Origin: Opitutaceae bacterium | Lineage (GTDB): Bacteria; Verrucomicrobiota; Verrucomicrobiia; Opitutales; Opitutaceae | Direction: 5' to 3' | Assembly: GCA_016795565.1 (NCBI GenBank) | Contig: JAEUGW010000051.1 | Coordinates: 62,001-126,000 of the forward strand | DNA: 64,000 nt | Part shown: positions 33,426 through 40,653 of the stretch, piece by piece | How the letters are laid out: each line of letters starts with the position of its first letter | Numbering within the stretch: the stretch's first letter is position 1 | Notes under the pieces: model-generated | The model's input: the letters and a program-made list of their open reading frames with translations, nothing else | What the model was told of the DNA's origin: nothing | Database searches by the model: none | Position numbers and translations under genes: made by a program

Positions 33426-35180
33426 TTAGGGACGGAGGGTGTCATCGCCAGTATTTTGCGCGGCGACGAGACGGGCGAAGGCGCCGCCGCGGGCGGAGAG
33501 GGTGGCGAAGTCGCCTTCCTCGACGAGGCGGCCGCCGGCCAGCACGATGATGCGGGTGGCGTTGCGGATGGTGCTGAGGCGGTGGGCGATGGTGATGACG
33601 GTGCGGCCGGCGCAGAGGCGGTCGAGGGCTTCCTGAATCAGGCGCTCGCTCTCGTAGTCGAGGGCGGAGGTGGCCTCGTCGAGGATGAGCACGGGCGGGT
33701 TGCGGAGGAGGGCGCGGGCGATGGCGAGGCGCTGGCGCTGGCCGCCGGAGAGGGAGACGCCGCGCTCGCCGACGAGGGTGTCGTAGCCTTCGGGCAGTTT
33801 CGCGATGAACTCCTCGGCGTTGGCCTGCCGGGCGGCGTCGCGGATCTCGGCATCGGTGGCGTCGGCGCGGGCGAAGCGGAGGTTGTCGCGGATGGTGCCG
33901 GAGAGCAGCAGGCTGTCCTGGAGCACGACGGCCAGCTGGCGGCGGATCCAGCGCATGTCCCACTCGGCCTGGGGCACGCCGTCGAGGAGGATGCGGCCGG
34001 CGCCCGGCGCGTAGAGGCCGAGCAGGAGGTTGACGAGGGTGCTCTTGCCGGAGCCGGAGGGGCCGACGAAGGCGACATGCTCGCCGGGCCGGATGGCGAG
34101 GTCGATGGCGTGCAGGACGGGGCGGTCGGGGGCGGTCGGATAGGCAAACGTCACGCCGGCGAACACGAGGTCGCCGCGGAGGCGGCCGGTGCGGCGGGTG
34201 CCGCGCCATTCCTCGACGTAGGCGGAGTCGAGGAGTTCCTTGATGCTGTGGTAGCTCTCGCGGCCGATGAAGTATTGCTCGCTCAGGCTGACGAAGGCCT
34301 GGATGGGTCCGAGCACGATGGGCAGGCCGGCGACGAAGGCGAAGAGCGTGCCGTAGGAGAGGGTGCCGCGGATGGCGAGCAGGGCGCCGCCGGCCATGAC
34401 GACGAGGGCGATGACCTGGATGCTGACATACCAGAAGGTGCCGAAGATGGCGTTGAGGTAGCTCTGGGCCACGCGCTCGCGGGCGAAGTCGAGGCTGCTG
34501 CGGTCGAGGTCGGCCTCGGCCTGCTTTTCCTCGCCGAAGCTGCGGACGAGGCGGAGGGCGGAGATGTATTCGCTGGCGGTGCCGGTGAGTTTTTCCTGGG
34601 CGAGGCGGGCGGCGGTGTTGCTGCTCTGGATGCGGGCGAAGAAATACCACTTGGCGAGGGCGTAGGCGGGGATGACGAGCGCGAGCACGAGGGCGAGGTG
34701 CCAGTTGAGCACGGCGAGGATCACGAAGATGCTGCCGCCGTAGAGGACATTCGGGAGGAACTGGTTGAGGATGTTGTAGAGCAGGGCCTCGACCTTCTGC
34801 GTGTCGAAGGCGTATTTGGAGAGGAGGCGGCCGGTCTTTTGCTGGTCGAGGTAGCCGAAGCTGAGGAACTGGAGCTTGAAGAAGAGGCGGGAGCGCAGCT
34901 CGACCATCATCTGCGCCATGGCCTTGGCGATCTCGTTGGCGCCCCAGACGGAGAAGACATAGTGCGCCGCGAGGAGCAGGAGGAACGCGCCGGCGAGCTC
35001 GAGGATGGCGGCGTGGTCGCGGGCGGGCACGGCGACATCGATCATGCGCTGGAACAGCCACGGGCAGGGCGCCACCGCGAGGGAGCGGAGGAGGGCGAGG
35101 CCGAGGCCGCGCCAGAGCCGCCCGCGACTGCCCCAGAGGTAGCCGGTGAGCGTGCGCGATGCCAGGGGCTCGCGGGGCAT
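33426..35180 (-). CDS. ABC exporter, fused membrane and ATPase domains (MsbA/multidrug type)
   Basis: A 584-residue half-transporter. The first about 320 residues hold six membrane helices (LLRSLAVAPCPWLFQRMIDV; LAGAFLLLLAAHYVFSVWGA; VLYGGSIFVILAVLNWHLAL; VSIQVIALVVMAGGALLAI). The ATPase part has Walker A GPSGSGKST near residue 375, signature LSGGQRQR near 478, Walker B VLILDEATSALD near 495, and the H-loop TIAHRLST. It works as a dimer exporting lipids, drugs or peptides across the inner membrane. The start at 35180 (PREPLASRTLTGYLW) lies 11 bp after the oxidoreductase stop codon, so both form one operon. Substrate unknown. Confidence 0.93.
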   Translation of the reverse strand: MPREPLASRTLTGYLWGSRGRLWRGLGLALLRSLAVAPCPWLFQRMIDVAVPARDHAAILELAGAFLLLLAAHYVFSVWGANEIAKAMAQMMVELRSRLFFKLQFLSFGYLDQQKTGRLLSKYAFDTQKVEALLYNILNQFLPNVLYGGSIFVILAVLNWHLALVLALVIPAYALAKWYFFARIQSSNTAARLAQEKLTGTASEYISALRLVRSFGEEKQAEADLDRSSLDFARERVAQSYLNAIFGTFWYVSIQVIALVVMAGGALLAIRGTLSYGTLFAFVAGLPIVLGPIQAFVSLSEQYFIGRESYHSIKELLDSAYVEEWRGTRRTGRLRGDLVFAGVTFAYPTAPDRPVLHAIDLAIRPGEHVAFVGPSGSGKSTLVNLLLGLYAPGAGRILLDGVPQAEWDMRWIRRQLAVVLQDSLLLSGTIRDNLRFARADATDAEIRDAARQANAEEFIAKLPEGYDTLVGERGVSLSGGQRQRLAIARALLRNPPVLILDEATSALDYESERLIQEALDRLCAGRTVITIAHRLSTIRNATRIIVLAGGRLVEEGDFATLSARGGAFARLVAAQNTGDDTLRP

Positions 35181-35191
35181 GGCGGCGGGGC

Positions 35192-36319
35192 TCAACCCTG
35201 GCCGTTCGGCGGCTGGCCCTTGGTGCGCTTGGGGGCGCAGTGGCCGTGCAGGGCGTTGTAGAAGGGGTCGCCGGGCTGGATGGAGCCGCGGGTGACGATC
35301 TCGCCGGTGAAGGCGGACTTGTAGATGGCGGTGAGCAGCTCGAGGGTCTGGCGCGACTCGTTGCCGGAGGTCAGCGGCCGGCGCTGGGCGTCCATGTCGG
35401 CGACCATCGCGTTGAGCTGGGTGCCGTGGGTGGCGCCGACCTCGGGCGGGAAGCTTTGCCAGACCTGCAGCAGGCCGTCGTCCTGCGCGGGCGGGACGGG
35501 GGTGAGCTTCCAGTTGTCGCGGGTGTAGCCGTAGAGGTGGGTGAGCTCGACGGTGGCCTTCTGGTAGTCGAGGCGGACGTAGGTTTCCTGGCGGGGGCTG
35601 AGGGCGCTGTTGACGATGGAGCCCATGGCGCCGTTGGCGAAGGTGACGATGGCCATGGAGACATCCTCGACCTCGATGGCGCGGTCGAGGGTGCCGGCCG
35701 CGGCGCGGACGCTGCGCCAATCCCCCATCAGGTGCAGGAAGTGATCCATGGCGTGGATGCCGAGGCCCATGGTGGGCCCGCCGAGCTCGGTTTCCCAACG
35801 GCCGCGCCACGGCACGGCGTAGTAGGCGACATCGCGATACCAGAGGGTGTTGCAGACGCCGACCAGCGGCCGCCCGAGCTGGCCGTTCTCGGCGAGGCGC
35901 TTGAGGTGGGCGGTGGAGGAACCGAAGCGCATCTGGAAAATGCAGGCGGTGTAGCGGCCGGTGCGCTGTTCGGCGGCGGAGATGAGATCAAACTCCGCGA
36001 GCGAGCCGCAGAGTGGTTTTTCGCACAGGACCCAGGCTCCGGCCTCCATGGCGGCGACGCTCATGGGCATGTGCTGGGCGGGCGGCGTGGCGATGAGGGC
36101 GATGTCCGGCTTTTCCTTGGCCAGCATGGCCGTGAAGTCGGTGTATTGGCCGGGGATGCCGTGCTTGCGGGCGAAATCGCCGACACGCTGGGCGTCGATA
36201 TCGACGGCGGCGACGAGGGTGACGCGGCCTTGGGTGGCTTCGACGGCCCGGACATGGGCGTCGCCGATGGCGCCGGTGCCGACGAGGACGGCGCGGTAGG
36301 TTTTCTTGGTGGACGTCAC
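35192..36319 (-). CDS. Gfo/Idh/MocA-family oxidoreductase
   Basis: A 375-residue protein. The Rossmann motif GTGAIGDAHVRA is at the N-terminus. The family motif CEKPLCGS, with its conserved Lys, lies near residue 110, and GGPTMGLGIHAMDHFLHLMG carries the catalytic-region His. These enzymes oxidise or reduce sugars, inositols or their derivatives with NAD(P). I chose the GTG at 36319 because it places the Rossmann strand at the usual distance; in-frame sequence further upstream runs through the operator-like site. It is cytoplasmic and in operon with the ABC exporter. Expression may respond to the LacI-type regulator, given the shared motif at 36401-36424. Substrate unknown; a sugar role fits. 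Confidence 0.88.
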   Translation of the reverse strand: MTSTKKTYRAVLVGTGAIGDAHVRAVEATQGRVTLVAAVDIDAQRVGDFARKHGIPGQYTDFTAMLAKEKPDIALIATPPAQHMPMSVAAMEAGAWVLCEKPLCGSLAEFDLISAAEQRTGRYTACIFQMRFGSSTAHLKRLAENGQLGRPLVGVCNTLWYRDVAYYAVPWRGRWETELGGPTMGLGIHAMDHFLHLMGDWRSVRAAAGTLDRAIEVEDVSMAIVTFANGAMGSIVNSALSPRQETYVRLDYQKATVELTHLYGYTRDNWKLTPVPPAQDDGLLQVWQSFPPEVGATHGTQLNAMVADMDAQRRPLTSGNESRQTLELLTAIYKSAFTGEIVTRGSIQPGDPFYNALHGHCAPKRTKGQPPNGQG

Positions 36320-36400
36320 AATTTTATGCGTGGGGAGAGGGTGGACGTGGAGAACGGGTGTAAAACTGGGGGCAACTATGCACGCTCGGCGACAGGAATC

Positions 36401-36424
36401 ATTCTGAAAATAAATGAAAATTAC
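36401..36424. promoter_or_regulatory. Operator-like site upstream of the Gfo/Idh/MocA gene
   Basis: ATTCTGAAAATAAATGAAAA differs from the site at 9264-9289 at only one or two positions over 19-20 bp and lies about 80 bp before the GTG start. Shared regulation by the LacI-type protein is inferred. Confidence 0.45.
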
Positions 36425-36485
36425 GGCGGCTAGGAGATGGGTGCAGCGCGCCCGTGGGCATCTCATACCAACATCCCTTGGAGCC

Positions 36486-36610
36486 ATCCGAATAACCTAT
36501 TCCCGGCAGCCTGGTTTTCTGTAGCGGCGGTCTGTGACCGCCGTCGAGCGTGGGGTGGTGATCGTTCGGCGGTCATAGACCGCCGCTACAGGACGGGCCG
36601 TTATTCGGAT
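36486..36610. repeat. MITE-like palindromic repeat, family C, copy 2
   Basis: Same orientation and nearly base-identical to 1276-1405. Ends ATCCGAATAACC and CGTTATTCGGAT are inverted repeats, and the core is the TGTAGCGGCGGTC palindrome. Confidence 0.85.
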
Positions 36611-36629
36611 AGGCTCTTAGCTTTTGGAC

Positions 36630-36705
36630 TGTCATTGCGAGGAGCGGAGCGACGAAGCAATCCAGATGGATCGCCACGGCCCGCTTTGCGGGCCTCGCGA
36701 TGACA
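36630..36705. repeat. Palindromic repeat, TGTCATTGCGAG type
   Basis: The left arm TGTCATTGCGAGGAGCGGAG and right arm GGGCCTCGCGATGACA flank AAGCAATCCAGATGGATCGC and a GCCCGCTTTGCGGGC hairpin. It is related in design to family A but distinct in sequence; single copy here. Confidence 0.75.
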
Positions 36706-36711
36706 ACGTCC

Positions 36712-36854
36712 AGAAGCTATCCGAAAACCATGCCGACTCTGGTCATTGCAGCAAATGGAGGGGCGCGCCTTGTGCGCGCCCGAGAGACTGCGTTGCCCGT
36801 GTCGGGCGTGGACAAGCCCCGCCCCTACAAAAGACAGTTTTCGGATAGCTTCTT
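36712..36854. repeat. TIR-flanked element carrying an inverted family B copy
   Basis: Terminal inverted repeats AAGCTATCCGAAAAC and GTTTTCGGATAGCTT are perfect over 15 bp. Inside is a family B copy (36756-36829) in reverse orientation. This looks like a small non-autonomous mobile element of about 143 bp. Confidence 0.75.
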
Positions 36855-36920
36855 AACCGTCGACCACCTTTCAGGGCGGAGCGGTCAGAGCCGAGTTGAT
36901 TTCGACTGCATCGTTCCGAC

Positions 36921-38255
36921 TTAAACCACGCCGGCGAGCTTCAGGATCTTGGTGCCGGTGAGGCGCTGCTCGGGGGGCAGGGCGTGCGGGGTGCGGCCGC
37001 CGTGGATCTTGGCCAGCTCGGCGAAGCGCGCCTGCGTGGCCTTCACGAATTCGTCGGTGGGGCGGGTGTCGCCGCACAGCTTCATGATCTCGGGCAGCCA
37101 GCGGTGGCCGTAGCGCACGTGGTTCTGCTCATCGTTGCGGTCAAAGGCCAGGAGCGTGTCCGCCTCGAAGTCGCTCAGCTCGCGCACGCGGTCCATGACC
37201 AGCGCCTTGGTGGGGAAGCTGCCGGCCTCGAATTCCATCGTCATCATCGCGTAGCGCTCGTGCGGCGGCATCTGGATGAGGATGTTGTAGAGGTCGAGCG
37301 AGTGTTCGACGGTCATGAGGTCCACGCCGAGCTTGGGCAGCTGGCGGAAGCCGAACTGGCTGTGGCGCGACTCGTCCCAGAGGTGGCGGGCCATGTCGTG
37401 ATGCAGGTCAAACGGGGCCTCGGGCGTGTCGTAGAAGACGGTCGCGAGATAATCGACGGCATCCAGCTCCATCATCAGCCACACATAAACCATGAGGCGG
37501 ATGACGCGGGCGTCGGTTTTCGGGTCCACCAGCCACGGGCGGACGATGGGGGTCTCGTCGGGGTCGTGGCTGAAGACGCTCGAGCAGGTCGGATACTTGC
37601 CGCGGTTGCAGGTGGCGGGATGCTGGTAGGCGCGGGCCTCCGATTCCCAAGTGAAACCGGCGGGCAGGGGCAGGGCGGGGGCCTCGCCGAGGAGGCCACC
37701 TTGCGCCAGGAGGGCGCTGCCGAGATGGGCGATCCAGACCGGATCGTCGGCCGTGCCGAGGTGGGCAAGGATTTCCTGAGCGTGACGCTCCTCGTCCATG
37801 ATGAATTCCTCGACCAGCTTGCGCGAGGGCCAGTCGGCGAGGTGGTGCGTGGCCTGCAGGTAGTGCCGGTAGGCGGCGAGCAGGGCGGGCTTGAGCACCC
37901 GGTAGAAGCCGGCGAGGGCCACGTAGGCGTCGGCCGGCATCACGGCCTCGTTGAAGAGCCGGCGCAGGGCGGGGCGGACGTTTTCACCGGTGCCGAAGCC
38001 GCTGAGCTCGCGGCCGCGTTCGCGGAGGAACCGGGCGTGGCTGGCGGATTCCCACACGTGCTGGCAGAGCAGGTATTTCAGCTCCGGCTCGCCGACGCGG
38101 TAGATGAGGGTGGTAGCGGTGCGGACGAACTCGCGCTCGGCCTCGAAGAGGATGCGCTGGAGGCGGGCCATGTCCTGCACGGCGGCCATGCGGCCGGTGG
38201 CGGAAGTGGCGGAGGTGGGGGCGGGGGCGGGGGCGGACTTGGAGGGGGCGACCAT
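36921..38255 (-). CDS. Tandem ferritin-like (diiron-type) protein of unknown function
   Basis: A 444-residue protein with two ferritin-like halves. The first has FEAEREFVRTATTLIYRVGE, LLCQHVWESASHARFLRERG and DEERHAQEI. The second has MMELDAVDYLATVFYD, HLWDESRHSQFGF and NDEQNHVRYG. Repeated Glu...ExxH patterns are those of four-helix diiron carboxylate proteins. I cannot name the reaction; iron-dependent oxygenation is possible. It has no signal peptide, only a Pro/Ala/Ser-rich N-terminal tail. A family E palindrome begins 3 bp upstream of its ATG and provides a GAGA-rich stretch that could act as ribosome binding site. It is downstream of the PhyH gene on the same strand. Confidence 0.7.
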   Translation of the reverse strand: MVAPSKSAPAPAPTSATSATGRMAAVQDMARLQRILFEAEREFVRTATTLIYRVGEPELKYLLCQHVWESASHARFLRERGRELSGFGTGENVRPALRRLFNEAVMPADAYVALAGFYRVLKPALLAAYRHYLQATHHLADWPSRKLVEEFIMDEERHAQEILAHLGTADDPVWIAHLGSALLAQGGLLGEAPALPLPAGFTWESEARAYQHPATCNRGKYPTCSSVFSHDPDETPIVRPWLVDPKTDARVIRLMVYVWLMMELDAVDYLATVFYDTPEAPFDLHHDMARHLWDESRHSQFGFRQLPKLGVDLMTVEHSLDLYNILIQMPPHERYAMMTMEFEAGSFPTKALVMDRVRELSDFEADTLLAFDRNDEQNHVRYGHRWLPEIMKLCGDTRPTDEFVKATQARFAELAKIHGGRTPHALPPEQRLTGTKILKLAGVV

Positions 38256-38258
38256 GGA

Positions 38259-38314
38259 ATCGTTCTCTTTCTCTTAATCTTTCTCTCGTTGGATTAGGGG
38301 AGAACGAGAACGAT
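38259..38314. repeat. Hexamer-rich palindrome, family E, copy 3
   Basis: ATCGTTCTC with CTTTCTC units on the left and GGGAGAACGAGAACGAT on the right. It lies between the PhyH stop (38335) and the ferritin-like start (38255) within a probable operon. Confidence 0.75.
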
Positions 38315-38334
38315 TAAGTGACCGGGGAAGATAG

Positions 38335-39258
38335 TTAGCAGATGCGGCCGCGCTTGCCGGCCAGGGAGTGGCCGGGCGGGTTGATGCCGACCCAGCGCTC
38401 GTCGATGGGCTCGCTGGCGCGCTGGTAGCGGGCGTCGCTGGAGATGCGCAGGCGGTTGTCGCTGCGGTTGTCGAGCGAGGCGTGGACCAGGAACATGCCG
38501 AAGGTGATGAAGTCGCCGGCCTCGAACTCGGTGGTGAGCCAGCGGCCGCCGAACTTGTTGCGCACGGCCGGGGGGTTGTGCGAGAGCGTGCCGGTGAAGG
38601 CCCACTTGCCGGCCTTGGCGGCCTCGGCCTCCTTCGGCTTGTTTTCGCAGAAGGCGTCCACGTCGCGGTAAACGTAGTTCTCGAGCAGATCCATGCGCTT
38701 GTGGGAGCCCTCGAGAATCATGAGGCCGCCGAGGGTGAAGGAGATGTCGCCGTAGGGCACCCAGCAGGTCATGTGCGAGTGCGTGCCGCGGCCCATGTAG
38801 GGCAGGTCGCAGTGGGGGTTGGTGCCCTTGCCGGGCCCGATGGCGCGCAGCCAGGTGAAGTCGTAGTGGCGGATGTTCTCGCCGAAAAACTTCGTGTAGA
38901 AATCCGGGAGGCGGCCGGAATAAAGCAGGTTCTGGATCTTCGGATTGTTGTTCGTGAGCTCGGGCTTGAACACGTAGCCGGAGCCGGGCTTGCAGACGCC
39001 GTCCATGCGCGGGTGGCTCTCATCGAGCACGCCGGCCTCAGCGAGGCCGTCCACCAGGCTCTGGCGCGCCGCCAGCACCTCGTCGCGGTCGAGGCCGCCC
39101 TTGATGTAGAGGTAGCCGTCGGTGTCGAAGCGGCGGTGCAGCTCGGCGACGTCGTCCATCGCGTCGCGCGAGTCGCGCAGGAGGCCGACCTTGTCGTCGG
39201 CCATCTCAAGCGCGTGACCATACGAATACAGCTGGGGCAGGGCAGTCGTGGTGCTCAT
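38335..39258 (-). CDS. Phytanoyl-CoA dioxygenase (PhyH) family Fe(II)/2-oxoglutarate oxygenase
   Basis: A 307-residue protein. The iron-binding facial triad is visible as His149 and Asp151 (NPHCDLPYMGRG) and His259 (FLVHASLDN), followed by the 2-oxoglutarate-binding Arg (RLRIS, about 269-271). GFMFL-type strands and the phrase GGLMILEGSHKRMDLLE are typical of PhyH proteins that hydroxylate small molecules. It is cytoplasmic. It is first in a two-gene unit with the ferritin-like protein and divergent from an AraC regulator with only 72 bp between starts, so that regulator probably controls it. Natural substrate unknown. Confidence 0.88.
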   Translation of the reverse strand: MSTTTALPQLYSYGHALEMADDKVGLLRDSRDAMDDVAELHRRFDTDGYLYIKGGLDRDEVLAARQSLVDGLAEAGVLDESHPRMDGVCKPGSGYVFKPELTNNNPKIQNLLYSGRLPDFYTKFFGENIRHYDFTWLRAIGPGKGTNPHCDLPYMGRGTHSHMTCWVPYGDISFTLGGLMILEGSHKRMDLLENYVYRDVDAFCENKPKEAEAAKAGKWAFTGTLSHNPPAVRNKFGGRWLTTEFEAGDFITFGMFLVHASLDNRSDNRLRISSDARYQRASEPIDERWVGINPPGHSLAGKRGRIC

Positions 39259-39260
39259 AA

Positions 39261-39283
39261 CGGTAAGTTACACGGGTTTACCG
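39261..39283. promoter_or_regulatory. Inverted repeat between the PhyH and AraC genes
   Basis: CGGTAA and TTACCG are perfect inverted 6-bp arms 11 bp apart (half-site spacing about 17 bp), in the 72-bp divergent region. It is a candidate operator for the AraC-type regulator. Confidence 0.5.
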
Positions 39284-39330
39284 GAGCATTAAATGGTTGA
39301 AGTGGGAGAAGTCATGTAAATTTTGGGCCG

Positions 39331-40182
39331 GTGCCCTCCCTGCCGAAATACCGCTCCGAACCCTGGCTGCAAAGCCCGCTGCGCACTCCGGTGGGCGAGA
39401 TTGAGCTGGCCGGGCTGCTGCGCAACGTGCCGGGCATCGACCCGACGGGGATGCGGATTTTGAGACGGTTCACGCTGGTGCTGATGGTCGAGGGCAAGGG
39501 CTATTACCGGGATGCCCGCGGCACCAAGCTCGAGCTCGGGCCGGGCGACGTGGTGCTGGTCTTTCCCGAGATCGCGCACGCCTACGGGCCGCTGCCGGGC
39601 AGCGAGTGGACGCAGATCTATTTCGTGTTCGACGGGCCGCAGTTCCTGCTGTGGCGCGCACAGGGGCTGGTGGCGCCGGAGCATCCGGTGCTGCGGCTCG
39701 GCGCGGTCGATTACTGGCGGCGCCGGTTGCACGAGGTGGTCAAGAGCGAGCCGCTCCACAGCACGGGGGCGCCGCTGCGGGCGCTCGGCCGGCTGCTGCA
39801 TGTGATCACCGACATGATTGCGGCCGACGCCGAGAGCTCACGGCAGGCGGGCCGCGATGCCTGGCTGGAGAAGAGCCTGCGGCTGCTGGGCGACCGCAGC
39901 CCGGCCGGCTGGCTCGCGCCGCAGGAGGTGGCGCCACTGGTCGGGCTGAACTACGAGAATTTCCGCAAGCGCTTCGTGCAGCTCACCAGCGAGTCGCCCG
40001 GCCGCTACCAGAAGCGCCGCCGGCTGGAATGGGCCTGCGCCTCCATCTACCACGGCGAGACCTCGCTCAAGCAGATCGCCGACGCGCTGGGCTTCTGCGA
40101 CGTGTTCCACTTCTCCAAGGCCTTCAAGCAGGAGATCGGCTTCACGCCGTCGGACTACCGGCGGCGGGTGCGCGGGCACTGA
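39331..40182 (+). CDS. AraC-family transcriptional regulator
   Basis: A 283-residue protein starting at GTG 39331. The N-terminal cupin-like sensor region contains RRFTLVLMVEGKGYYRDARG and LGPGDVVLVFPEIAHAYGP. The C-terminal about 100 residues carry two helix-turn-helix motifs (LAPQEVAPLVGLNYENFRKR and LKQIADALGFCDVFHFSKAF) ending in GFTPSDYRRRVRG, the AraC signature. Such regulators activate neighbouring catabolic operons when a ligand binds the sensor domain. Divergent orientation to the PhyH gene makes that operon its likely target. After it come 470 bp of repeats. Confidence 0.93.
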   Translation: MPSLPKYRSEPWLQSPLRTPVGEIELAGLLRNVPGIDPTGMRILRRFTLVLMVEGKGYYRDARGTKLELGPGDVVLVFPEIAHAYGPLPGSEWTQIYFVFDGPQFLLWRAQGLVAPEHPVLRLGAVDYWRRRLHEVVKSEPLHSTGAPLRALGRLLHVITDMIAADAESSRQAGRDAWLEKSLRLLGDRSPAGWLAPQEVAPLVGLNYENFRKRFVQLTSESPGRYQKRRRLEWACASIYHGETSLKQIADALGFCDVFHFSKAFKQEIGFTPSDYRRRVRGH

Positions 40183-40413
40183 GAATTGGCCCATTGAGCC
40201 CCGCGCAACGGGCTGACGTCGCGATGCAGGTGCAGGGCGGAGCGGCTCGCTCCGCCGCGGCGCACCGGGCCGGTGCGCCCTGTCAGATTATTATGCGAGC
40301 CTCAAAAAGCGGGAACTATGCAGTGGGCTCTTTCGCTACAGATAACCTGCGGTCTGAAAACAGGAGCCCTCCTGCATGGTCATCGAGGTTCCGTTCACCT
40401 TTCGGTGCCTGAC

Positions 40414-40473
40414 TGTGGGAGCGAGCTGGCTCGCGACATCGCCCCAAAAGTCGCGAGCAAGCTCGCTCCCACA
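40414..40473. repeat. REP-like palindrome, family D, copy 2
   Basis: TGTGGGAGCGAGCTGGCTCG pairs with CGAGCAAGCTCGCTCCCACA. Flanks are shared with copy 1 at 8215-8269. Confidence 0.85.
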
Positions 40474-40575
40474 TTTCCCCACTGCATCGTTCCGGATAGG
40501 GTGGAACCCGGCCTCAGGACGGGCTGTGCGCGAGTTGAAAGCGCGTCCGCGGGCGTTCACAAGGGGCGCCCCTAC

Positions 40576-40633
40576 AAAAAAAGAACCGCCGGGTTGCGGC
40601 GCGCACACACCTGCGCGACGCCACCCGGCGGTT
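40576..40633 (-). terminator. Rho-independent terminator of the 40654-42984 gene
   Basis: On the minus strand, AACCGCCGGGT pairs with ACCCGGCGGTT around an inner GC-rich hairpin and is followed by CTTTTTTT. It lies about 20 bp after the stop codon. Confidence 0.85.
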
Positions 40634-40653
40634 GCTGACCCAACGGACCAAAC

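Larger units (their letters stand above)
36320..36920. other. Repeat-filled gap of about 600 bp, no gene
   Basis: It contains, left to right, an operator-like site (36401), a family C element (36486-36610), a CATTGCGAG-type palindrome (36630-36705), and a TIR-flanked element carrying an inverted family B copy (36712-36854). A fragment with the family D flank (GACTGCATCGTTCCG, 36908-36922) follows. I see no coding or RNA gene. Confidence 0.7.
40183..40653. other. Repeat-filled gap of about 470 bp, no gene
   Basis: It holds a roughly 190-bp element with inverted ends (GGGAACTATGCAGTGGG near 40311 and CCCACTGCATCGTTCCGG near 40479) that encloses the family D copy at 40414-40473. A half family B element (GGCGCCCCTACA, 40564-40575) and a terminator follow. 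No coding sequence is supported. Confidence 0.65.

Noticed and set aside
35181..35810. N-terminal extension of the ABC exporter frame upstream of 35180
   Set aside because: The extra residues overlap the oxidoreductase coding region in another frame and are Arg/Pro/His-rich; the start at 35180 gives a normal-length half-transporter.
36320..36487. Longer N-terminus for the Gfo/Idh/MocA protein
   Set aside because: It would place about 55 residues before the Rossmann motif and run through the operator-like site at 36401.
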